A stretch of DNA of 64,000 nucleotides from Leptospira adleri (GTDB taxonomy: Bacteria > Spirochaetota > Leptospiria > Leptospirales > Leptospiraceae). The notes under the pieces are model-generated. The model was not told the origin of the DNA and ran no database searches. It saw nothing but the letters and a program-made list of their open reading frames with translations. A program made the position numbers and the translations under genes. The first letter of the stretch is position 1; every line of letters begins with the position of its first letter. Where the stretch lies: assembly GCF_002811985.1 (NCBI RefSeq), contig NZ_NPDU01000007.1:1-64000 (forward strand), read 5' to 3'. Positions 1-6,180 of this stretch are shown here, one piece after another.

Positions 1-479
1 TAAGCGATACTCCGAGCGGTTCCTTGTATCATCATTTTCCCAATGGAAAGGAAGAATTGACCGCCGCCGCGATTTCAAGCGCGGGCGAACGGCTGGAAAA
101 ACAAATCGCGGCGGCGGTCACTCATCACACCGATCTTTTCGGAGTTCTTCAAGAATTTACCGATCATCTCGGGCAGGAATTGGAAGAATCCGGATTTCAA
201 AAAGGATGCCCAATTGCGACGGTCGTCCTCGAGGTCGCCGCTGAAAACGACCGAATTCAAAAGGTATGTTCCGAGACATATTTCCGGTGGCAGAATCTTC
301 TCCAAGCGCTTCTCCTCAAGTCCGGAATGCAAGAATCTCGAGTGGAATCCATTGCGATCCTGGTATTAGCTACCGTAGAAGGCGCTTTGGTGCTTTGCAG
401 AGCCCACCGAAGCATCGAGCCCTTAAAGACTGTTAGAAAGCAACTGGAAGGCGTTTTAAATACATTGATTCCTATTTGA
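1..479 (+). CDS. TetR/AcrR family transcriptional regulator, 5' end missing
   Basis: The reading frame is open from the window edge, and the first visible residues (SGSLYHHFPNGKEEL) are the recognition-helix end of a TetR HTH domain. The gene therefore starts before the window, and the TTG at 24 is not its start. The rest is an alpha-helical ligand-binding domain of the LmrA/YxaF type, with a PIA..VLE segment near residues 60-70 of the visible part. TetR proteins of this kind repress a neighbouring enzyme or efflux gene until a small molecule binds. The SDR gene begins 85 bp downstream on the same strand, and a palindrome between them (520-535) is a candidate operator. Ligand unknown. Confidence 0.85.
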   Translation, partial: SDTPSGSLYHHFPNGKEELTAAAISSAGERLEKQIAAAVTHHTDLFGVLQEFTDHLGQELEESGFQKGCPIATVVLEVAAENDRIQKVCSETYFRWQNLLQALLLKSGMQESRVESIAILVLATVEGALVLCRAHRSIEPLKTVRKQLEGVLNTLIPI

Positions 480-519
480 TAAATTTCCTTGACCGATTCT
501 ATCATTCCAATTGATTTAG

Positions 520-535
520 TAGAACGATCTATCTA
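520..535. promoter_or_regulatory. Candidate TetR operator between tetR and SDR gene
   Basis: TAGAACGATCTATCTA has TAGA/TCTA ends and a central CGATC. This resembles the TAGAC-CGATC-GTCTA style of box used by LmrA/NemR-type TetR repressors (established for those families; assignment here is inference). A TTGACC at 489-494 could be a -35 element just upstream, which would place the box in or after the -10 region of a promoter for the SDR gene. Confidence 0.4.
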
Positions 536-564
536 GTCATTTCCAAAGGAGAAAAGGAGAAAAA

Positions 565-1533
565 ATGAATCTATTTATCACCGGCGCTTCCGGTTTTGTA
601 GGTGGGGCAGCCACTCGCATTCTATCTAAAAATCATTCCGTAAAGGCGATGTCTCGTTCTGAAAAAACGGACGTCGTGATCCGAAAAGCCGGCGGAGAAC
701 CGGTCCGCTCGGAGTTGAACTCAGTCAATCCGGATTCGTTAAGGGGTATTGATGTCGTAGTCCATAGCGCAGCTTATGTGGAACAATGGGGACCTTTTGA
801 GGATTTTTGGAAAATCAATGTGGAAGGAACGGCCCAGCTTTTGGACGCCGCGCGTAAAGCCGGAGTGAAAAGATTTATCTTTATCGGAACGGAAGCCGCT
901 CTTTTTTATGGTCAAGCGATGGTCGATATCGATGAATCTTATCCGTACCCGAAGAAAAATTCTCCCTTTCCTTATTCTCGCACCAAGGCTGAAGCGGAAA
1001 AACTGGTTCTGAAAGCGAATTCCTCCGAAATGCAAACTCTTTCCCTCCGTCCTCGTCTGATCTGGGGTCCGGGAGATAAGACGGTTCTTCCCGTTCTTTT
1101 GAAGATGATCGCTGACGGAAGTTTTTCTTGGATCGATCAGGGAAACGCTCTCACCAATACGACTCATATCTACAATTTGGTCCATGCGATCGAACTTTCT
1201 CTTTCAAAAGGCCAAGGCGGAAAGGCGTATTTTGTCACCGACGATGAAACATTCAAATTTCGTAATTTTCTTAGTTCCCTCCTTTTGACTCAGAAGGTGA
1301 CGGCGCCGAACCGTTCGATCCCTGGTTGGCTGGCTCGTTTTCTCGCAAGAATCATAGAAGGAGTTTGGAAATTTTTTAGAATTCAAAACGAACCTCCTAT
1401 TACGCGGTTTAGCGCGAGCATTATGTCGAGAGATTGTACGATCAAAATCGACAACGCAAAAAAAGACCTCGATTACAAACCGATTCTTACCGTTCGTCAA
1501 GGTTTGGCGGAAATGCCTCTTCTCGAAGTTTGA
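565..1533 (+). CDS. NAD(P)-dependent epimerase/dehydratase, 3-beta-HSD-like extended SDR
   Basis: A 322-residue extended short-chain dehydrogenase. The nucleotide-binding motif GASGFVG is at residues 7-13, and the catalytic Tyr-x3-Lys pair is Y137/K141 in PYSRTK. The NVEGT segment near residue 85 and HSAAYVEQWG near 67 are typical of the 3-beta-hydroxysteroid dehydrogenase/NAD-dependent epimerase branch. The start follows two tandem purine-rich ribosome sites (AAAGGAG, AAAAGGAG). It lies directly behind a TetR gene with a candidate operator between them, so it is probably that regulator's target. No signal peptide, so cytoplasmic. The substrate cannot be told from sequence; a sugar nucleotide, sterol-like or phenylpropanoid-like carbonyl is possible. 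Confidence 0.85.
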   Translation: MNLFITGASGFVGGAATRILSKNHSVKAMSRSEKTDVVIRKAGGEPVRSELNSVNPDSLRGIDVVVHSAAYVEQWGPFEDFWKINVEGTAQLLDAARKAGVKRFIFIGTEAALFYGQAMVDIDESYPYPKKNSPFPYSRTKAEAEKLVLKANSSEMQTLSLRPRLIWGPGDKTVLPVLLKMIADGSFSWIDQGNALTNTTHIYNLVHAIELSLSKGQGGKAYFVTDDETFKFRNFLSSLLLTQKVTAPNRSIPGWLARFLARIIEGVWKFFRIQNEPPITRFSASIMSRDCTIKIDNAKKDLDYKPILTVRQGLAEMPLLEV

Positions 1534-1855
1534 ATTTTTACTCTGCCGGAAAAAAGTTCTTTTCCAAATCTTTTTTCGACAAAGGGTTTTTCTGAATTAT
1601 TTCTTGCCGAGGACTTGAAGTCCTCCTTTGGATATCATAGGGGACTTTTTTGAATTCGGAGTTCCGTCCAAAAAACTCGCAGAGAAAAATTCCTGAAAGG
1701 ATCGCGAACTCCGATCTCATTTGAGCGCACCTCGATTCCTAAAGAGCCGATTCGATTACTCTTGAGAATTTCTCAAAAAACGATTTCGGCTCTAAAAAAA
1801 AATCCAGGGATTTCCCGTTTCAAACGACTTCGATTTCGAGGAATCAAGAAAAACT
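1534..1855. other. Gene-free stretch with one hairpin
   Basis: About 320 bases without a convincing gene. A perfect 7-bp inverted repeat (GAGGACT/AGTCCTC, loop TGA) lies at 1609-1625 and could fold at the 3' end of the SDR transcript, but no T tract follows it. A 60-codon minus-strand ORF here has no ribosome site or recognisable motif. The region must also hold the promoter of the downstream ECF sigma gene, which I cannot place. Confidence 0.4.
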
Positions 1856-2389
1856 TTGGCTTCATTGGAACAATTCTACCGCAGGGAAAGAAGAAAGATT
1901 CTCGCTTGGATCCGGTATCGCGTTGCGGATCCGGAAGAGGCCGAGGATTTGCTTCAAGAATCTTTCGTGTCCGCTCTCGGTGAAATGAACGCCGCCGGCG
2001 AGATCGAAAACATGATCGCTTACACTTACGCGGTCTTGCGAAACAAGGTCAAGGATTGGTATCGAAAACGAAAATCCGGACAATATCGTATATCTGCGTT
2101 AGGTGAAGAATTCTCCTTGGATTCTTTTCTTCCGGACACGGCCCCCAATCCTGAAAAAGAATTTTATCGGACTCTTCTTCTGGAAGAACTTTCGATCGCG
2201 ATCGACGAGCTTCCCGCGGATCAGAAATTCGCATTCGTTAAAAATTCTTTCGAGGGGAAAACGTTTCAAGAACTCTCTTTAGAAACCGGAATTCCGGAAG
2301 GAACTCTTTCGGCTCGAAAGACGTATGCAAAAGAATTCTTAAATCGAAGACTCAAAGATTTAAAATCCTTATTCCTCGAAAACTTTTAA
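1856..2389 (+). CDS. ECF (sigma-70 family) RNA polymerase sigma factor
   Basis: A 177-residue sigma factor with only regions 2 and 4. Region 2 is at about residues 5-75, with DPEEAEDLLQESFVSAL as the core-binding helix. Region 4 is at about 120-172, with ELPADQKFAF and the HTH around FQELSLETGIPEGTLSARK. ECF sigma factors direct polymerase to a small stress or envelope regulon. The start is a TTG with a weak ribosome site, so the exact N-terminus is uncertain. The next gene, 15 bp downstream, encodes a small membrane protein. No classical zinc-binding anti-sigma factor is visible, so control may come through that membrane protein or at transcription. Confidence 0.88.
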   Translation: MASLEQFYRRERRKILAWIRYRVADPEEAEDLLQESFVSALGEMNAAGEIENMIAYTYAVLRNKVKDWYRKRKSGQYRISALGEEFSLDSFLPDTAPNPEKEFYRTLLLEELSIAIDELPADQKFAFVKNSFEGKTFQELSLETGIPEGTLSARKTYAKEFLNRRLKDLKSLFLENF

Positions 2390-2404
2390 AGGATGGAATT
2401 TAAC

Positions 2405-2707
2405 ATGGAATCGGAAATGAAACATCATCGATGCAGAAGGGGATTCTTTTTAGGAAGACTTCTTTTTATACCGATCATCGTTTTCGGAATCGGAGCTCTT
2501 GTTTGGCAACTCTGGAATTGGTTGATGCCGGCTATTTTCGGTCTGACCACGATCGACTACTGGCAGGCTTGCGGACTTCTCGTGTTGTCTCACCTTCTGA
2601 TCAAACCCGGATTCGGATGGCATAGGGGAGGTCACGGAAGAGGAAGACGCTGGAAACAAAGAGTTCGTCGCCGTATGGAAGAAAGAGGATCGAAAGAAGG
2701 AAGATAA
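2405..2707 (+). CDS. Small two-helix membrane protein co-transcribed with ECF sigma factor
   Basis: About 100 residues. A basic N-terminus (KHHRCRRG) is followed by a hydrophobic helix (LLFIPIIVFGIGALVWQLW), a short loop, a second hydrophobic segment around YWQACGLLVLSHLL, and a strongly basic Gly/Arg/Lys tail. The WNWLMPAIFG...YWQACGLL pattern recurs in small membrane proteins placed behind ECF sigma genes in other bacteria. An ATG also exists at 2393, but its ribosome site (AAAGGA) would abut it. The ATG at 2405 has that same purine stretch at proper distance, so I chose it. It could be a membrane anti-sigma factor or a membrane-stress effector; function is not established. Confidence 0.75.
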   Translation: MESEMKHHRCRRGFFLGRLLFIPIIVFGIGALVWQLWNWLMPAIFGLTTIDYWQACGLLVLSHLLIKPGFGWHRGGHGRGRRWKQRVRRRMEERGSKEGR

Positions 2708-2708
2708 G

Positions 2709-2870
2709 ATGCTTAAGTTGCAATACTTGGATCATATCGGTATCTCTTCGGAAAACCCGGAAAAGAGCGTCGCTTTTTACAGGACGCTTTTCGGAACTTT
2801 CCGACGACTTACAAGGATCTCTATGAAACGAAAAAGTCAGCTAACCGTATTCTTTTTCCATTCCGGATAA
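2709..2870 (+). pseudogene. Truncated, frameshifted VOC/glyoxalase-like gene remnant
   Basis: The frame opens with an N-terminus typical of vicinal-oxygen-chelate proteins (LDHIGISSENPEKSVAFYR, then TLFG). It then shifts near position 2800: the sensible continuation (FPTTYKDLYETKKSANRIL) is in another frame. The original frame ends at 2868-2870, after only 53 codons. A complete VOC protein has about 120-140 residues, so the 3' half is missing. It starts 1 bp after the sigma-linked membrane gene and runs into the 3' end of the convergent aldo/keto reductase gene. I read it as a decayed third member of the sigma operon. Confidence 0.65.
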
Positions 2871-3817
2871 CGTGCTCCTTTTGCGATTCCTTTCGGAGCG
2901 ATCGAGTCGATTTCTTTTAGATCGTTTTCGGTCAGATTTATCTTCAAGGCTCCGAAGTTTTCCTCCAGATAAGGAATTCTTTTTGTTCCGGGAATCGGAA
3001 CAATATTCTCCCCTTGCGCCAAAACCCAGGCCAAAGCCAACTGAGAAGGTTTGCATTCTTTTTGTTTTGCGAGACTTTCGATTTTTTGAACGAGCTCCAG
3101 ATTTTTCGCAAAGTTCTCGCCTTGAAAACGAGGAGACATTCTGCGGTAATCGTTCGGATCGAAGTCCTCGAACTTTTTGATTTGTCCGGTTAAAAACCCT
3201 CTTCCCAAAGGACTGTAAGCCACAAAACCGACTCCGAGTTTTTTACACGCTTCCAGAATATCGTCTTCCGGTTCTCTGCTCCAAAGGGAATATTCGTTTT
3301 GAACTGCGGAGATCGGATGAACTGCATTCGCTCTTTTTAATATATCCGAATTGATTTCGGAAAGGCCGACGTATCGAATCTTACCTTGTTCCACCAAGCG
3401 GCTCATTGCGCCTACGGTTTCTTCGATCGGAGTGTTCGGATCGAGACGGTGCATATAATAGAGATCGATCGTTTCGATCTTCAGTCTTTTCAAACTCGCT
3501 TCGCAGGAAGACTGCACATACTTCGGAGTTCCGTTGTATCCGCGCACGGAAGGATCGGCCGGATCTCTTACGATTCCGAACTTCGTCGCAACCGTAATCT
3601 CCGAACGAATACCGTTGAGAGCGAGACTCAGTAATTCTTCGTTGATATAAGGGCCGTACATATCTGCCGTATCCCAAAAAGTAATTCCTAGTTCATACGC
3701 TCTTCTCAGAGTTTTTAAAGATTCGGAATCGTCTCTTGCTCCGTAGAATTCGCTCATGCCCATACAACCTAAGCCGAGCCTGGATGTTTTCAAACCTTGT
3801 GTTCCTAATAACGTCAT
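2837..3817 (-). CDS. Aldo/keto reductase
   Basis: 326 residues, the full AKR barrel length. The catalytic tetrad is visible: D49 and Y54 in DTADMYG, K79 in VATKFG, and H123 in YYMHRLD. The N-terminal GLGCMGMSEFYG and the late IPIPGTKR segment (NADP pyrophosphate-binding region) place it with the AKR13-like/IolS-YajO group of NADPH-dependent carbonyl reductases. Cytoplasmic. It stands alone on the minus strand, divergent from the 3967 gene; its 3' end overlaps the VOC remnant. Physiological substrate unknown. Confidence 0.92.
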   Translation of the reverse strand: MTLLGTQGLKTSRLGLGCMGMSEFYGARDDSESLKTLRRAYELGITFWDTADMYGPYINEELLSLALNGIRSEITVATKFGIVRDPADPSVRGYNGTPKYVQSSCEASLKRLKIETIDLYYMHRLDPNTPIEETVGAMSRLVEQGKIRYVGLSEINSDILKRANAVHPISAVQNEYSLWSREPEDDILEACKKLGVGFVAYSPLGRGFLTGQIKKFEDFDPNDYRRMSPRFQGENFAKNLELVQKIESLAKQKECKPSQLALAWVLAQGENIVPIPGTKRIPYLEENFGALKINLTENDLKEIDSIAPKGIAKGARYPEWKKNTVS

Positions 3818-3966
3818 CTTTGTTAGACATTCCTTGCGTAAATTTTCATGTTGAGAAATCTAAATTGTAACTTTTATATTTTTAAGGTAAGAATAGAATC
3901 TTGTTGTAAAACTGAATTCGGTTCTTATACTGATTTGAAATTCCAAAACCGTCAAGGAATAGTTTC

Positions 3967-4704
3967 ATGAATCGAAAATGGATTTGTATGTTTCTCTTAT
4001 TGTCGCTGTTAGGCGTATCCGCATTGAACGCGCAGGTTGCCGCTCCGCAGGAAATGAAAACTTCCAAAACGGAAACACCCACAAAACAAGATCTTATAAA
4101 AAGAAGAAATATGCTGGAATGGCATCAGATTTCGGGCTTTATTACTTTAGGTCTGTGGTTGGCGACAAACCTGGAAGGAGAAAAGGCAAAGGATAGTCTC
4201 TATCGAAAATCGGACGAGTTCGCGCAGGTTTTGCTTCTCACGCATCCGGAATACGCGGCGAACGATCCTCTTTACGCGGTGGCTGCGTTTCAAGGTTTGA
4301 ATCAAAACAGCATCGCCGCCGATTATTTTTTACTCAAGGATCCCGCCAACAATCTTCCGCTTTACTTGGCTCTCAAATCTCAGGAAGAATGGGAAGCGAA
4401 GAATTCGGGTTCCTTTCATAAACAATTAGCGTATGCAACATTTGGAATGTACACTCTCACCGCCGGCCTTGCCTACTTCGCTCCCAAAAGAATCGTAGAT
4501 TCCGAGGACTCGGACGTGAACATCTATAGTCCGATCTTCGCGCACAAGGCATTGATTCCGATTCACTTGGCCGCAATGTTGCTCCTGCCGTCCTTAGGTC
4601 AAAGAATAGAAAAACACGGACCGGAAGCCGCGAGAGATATGCAACAGGTAGGATGGGCCGGCTTCGGAGCTCTTTCTTTGTCATTGCTCGTGATCACATT
4701 TTAA
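3967..4704 (+). CDS. Putative membrane b-type cytochrome-like protein with signal peptide
   Basis: 245 residues. The N-terminal signal sequence (MFLLLSLLGVSALNAQ) is followed by a polar stretch and about four hydrophobic segments. Histidines sit at helix ends: EWHQISGF, FHKQLAYATFGMYTLTAG, FAHKALIPIHLAAMLLLP. Paired helix-end histidines resemble haem-ligating membrane cytochromes of the b561 kind. The next gene encodes a YceI protein, a frequent partner of such cytochromes. Both points are inference; I do not recognise a named family with certainty. It starts from a promoter region shared with the divergent aldo/keto reductase gene and likely forms an operon with yceI (15 bp apart). Confidence 0.6.
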   Translation: MNRKWICMFLLLSLLGVSALNAQVAAPQEMKTSKTETPTKQDLIKRRNMLEWHQISGFITLGLWLATNLEGEKAKDSLYRKSDEFAQVLLLTHPEYAANDPLYAVAAFQGLNQNSIAADYFLLKDPANNLPLYLALKSQEEWEAKNSGSFHKQLAYATFGMYTLTAGLAYFAPKRIVDSEDSDVNIYSPIFAHKALIPIHLAAMLLLPSLGQRIEKHGPEAARDMQQVGWAGFGALSLSLLVITF

Positions 4705-4719
4705 GGAAATTCAATCAAA

Positions 4720-5265
4720 ATGAAACATCTCACTCGTATCGCCTTTGCGACTCTGATCTTGTTTTCGCTTCCGAGTTTTGCATCCGATGTCTTAAAAAAG
4801 GAAATCACTTTTTTTGCGATTCATCCCATGAAAGAAGTGCACGGAGTTTGTAAGGAAGTTCAAATCGATTCTCCGAAAATTTTAGCCGCGGGAAGCGGAT
4901 ACAAACTCGGTTCGCCTTTTCAAATCAAAGTTCCCGTGTTAAAACTTCATACCGGCGATGAAAGTCGGGATTCGCATATTTTGGAAATTCTGGGTTATCC
5001 GGATACTCCCGAAATTCTTGTGCTTATCGAATCCGTTACTCAATCGGGAGAATCTTATTCGATCAAAGGGAAGCTAACGATCCACGGAGTTACTCAATCT
5101 TTCGATTCTCCCGCAAAAGTGGAACCGAAAGACGCGGGACAAATCCGAGTTTCGGGAAAGCTCGATATCAAGTTTTCCGATTTTAAATTGGAAAGACCTT
5201 CTTTACTTTTCGTAAAGGCCAAGGAAGAGATCGAAATCGGATACGATTTTTTGATCAAGATTTAA
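4720..5265 (+). CDS. YceI-family periplasmic lipid-binding protein
   Basis: 181 residues with a cleavable signal peptide ending near SFASD. The remainder matches the YceI beta-barrel pattern: a GDESRDSHILEILGYPDTPE segment, LTIHGVTQSF, and a late F-x-x-F-x-LERPSLLF stretch. YceI proteins are periplasmic lipocalin-like carriers of polyprenyl or amide lipids. Its position behind a putative membrane cytochrome suggests a quinone-like or isoprenoid ligand. A hairpin at 5276-5303 follows its stop. Confidence 0.85.
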   Translation: MKHLTRIAFATLILFSLPSFASDVLKKEITFFAIHPMKEVHGVCKEVQIDSPKILAAGSGYKLGSPFQIKVPVLKLHTGDESRDSHILEILGYPDTPEILVLIESVTQSGESYSIKGKLTIHGVTQSFDSPAKVEPKDAGQIRVSGKLDIKFSDFKLERPSLLFVKAKEEIEIGYDFLIKI

Positions 5266-5275
5266 CGATACGAAA

Positions 5276-5303
5276 CGCCGTTTTGATTTCGGGAAAAACG
5301 GCG
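5276..5303. other. Hairpin after yceI
   Basis: A perfect 9-bp inverted repeat (CGCCGTTTT / AAAACGGCG) with a 10-nt loop starts 10 bases after the yceI stop. It lacks a following T tract on the plus strand, so it is at best an RNA 3'-end stabiliser or a weak terminator. Confidence 0.4.
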
Positions 5304-5429
5304 GAGTCCGCTTCTGTTCGGCTTCTAAAAATTCCGAAGAAAAGAATTAGGAATTATTTCTTGACACCCGGATCTTTTAGGAGCCAATTCAGTTCGCCTC
5401 TTTTATTTTCAAAACGGAGTTAATCAATC

Positions 5430-5516
5430 ATGTCCTCACTGATCGTTACGCTCGTATTATTTTATTTTCTCGGAATGTATTTGATCAACTACGTGGTTAC
5501 GAAAAAAGAAATATGA
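5430..5516 (+). CDS. 28-residue single-helix membrane peptide
   Basis: A short ORF with GGAG at 5416-5419, ten bases before its ATG. The peptide starts MSSLIV, is almost entirely hydrophobic through LFYFLGMYLINYVV, and ends in the charged tail TKKEI. This is the profile of a small membrane protein that docks on a larger one. Its stop overlaps the ATG of the next membrane gene (ATGA at 5513-5516), so the two are probably translationally coupled. No homology is claimed. It could instead be a leader whose translation opens the downstream start. Confidence 0.55.
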   Translation: MSSLIVTLVLFYFLGMYLINYVVTKKEI

Positions 5517-6100
5517 TTTTAGGCCACTACGCTTCCGCGCTTATCCCTTATAGCAGATTAAAAAAATATCCTTTCTGGATTCTTCTGCTTTGTGCGAATA
5601 TACCCGAGTTTCTTTGGTTGTTTTTGGCGTTTGTAGGAATCGAACCCGCGATTCCATCTTCATTGCTGGACGCGACGTTTCAAAACCTGCAAGTGCAGAT
5701 GACGTATAGCCACAATTTAATTCCGGCTTTTTTTCAGGGAGGAATCGTTTCCGCAGTCGTCTATGCGATCTATAAGAACGGAACATTCTCTTTTTGGTGC
5801 GGATTTTTAACCGTCTTTCACGTGTTATGCGATTTGATCGTGGGATTCGAACACCAGCTTTTGTCTCCGGACTCGATGGTAGTTTCCTTAAATTCGTATT
5901 TGAATTTTCCACACATCGCCATTTTGATCGAATTTGTTTTCAGTCTGATTTGTATCTTCTGGTATGTCCGAACCGAAAAGAAAAGCGGATCTCCCGTTTC
6001 TGGAAAAAAACTGATTTGGCTGATCTTGATCTTCGGTGTGGGAATCCTGATGTGGCTGCCCAACGCTACGATTCCGTTGAGAGCTTTGTTGCCGTTCTGA
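5513..6100 (+). CDS. YdjM/DUF457-like inner-membrane protein
   Basis: 195 residues with about six hydrophobic segments. The N-terminal GHYASALIPYSRLKKYP, the YSHNL near residue 65, and FHVLCDLIVGFEH near 105 resemble the conserved His/Asp positions of YdjM-type membrane proteins annotated as metal-dependent hydrolases. That enzymatic label is not proven for the family. Its start overlaps the stop of the 28-residue peptide. The DUF2339 gene follows after 80 bp. Confidence 0.6.
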   Translation: MILGHYASALIPYSRLKKYPFWILLLCANIPEFLWLFLAFVGIEPAIPSSLLDATFQNLQVQMTYSHNLIPAFFQGGIVSAVVYAIYKNGTFSFWCGFLTVFHVLCDLIVGFEHQLLSPDSMVVSLNSYLNFPHIAILIEFVFSLICIFWYVRTEKKSGSPVSGKKLIWLILIFGVGILMWLPNATIPLRALLPF

Positions 6101-6152
6101 TTCGTTGATAAATTATTTTTTATTTTAGTTTGGTTTGACTAAAAAGGATCAA

Positions 6153-6173
6153 CCGGGAGGATTCCTCCCGGAG
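6153..6173 (+). promoter_or_regulatory. Palindrome overlapping the ribosome site of the DUF2339 gene
   Basis: CCGGGAGGA and TCCTCCCGG form 9-bp perfect arms around a single base (6153-6171). In RNA this can fold as a 7-bp GC-rich stem with a 5-nt loop. The GGAG that best serves the TTG start at 6181 is at 6170-6173, so folding would bury part of the ribosome site. This may throttle translation of the very large membrane protein, or it may be a protein-binding palindrome. Confidence 0.4.
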
Positions 6174-6180
6174 CATTCGT

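Noticed and set aside
1538..1720. 60-codon minus-strand ORF between the SDR and sigma genes
   Set aside because: No ribosome site, no motif, and composition like its reverse-strand shadow; treated as non-coding.
5361..5389. TTGACA at 5361 as a promoter of the 28-residue peptide gene
   Set aside because: No acceptable -10 element lies at the proper distance; kept out of the feature list.
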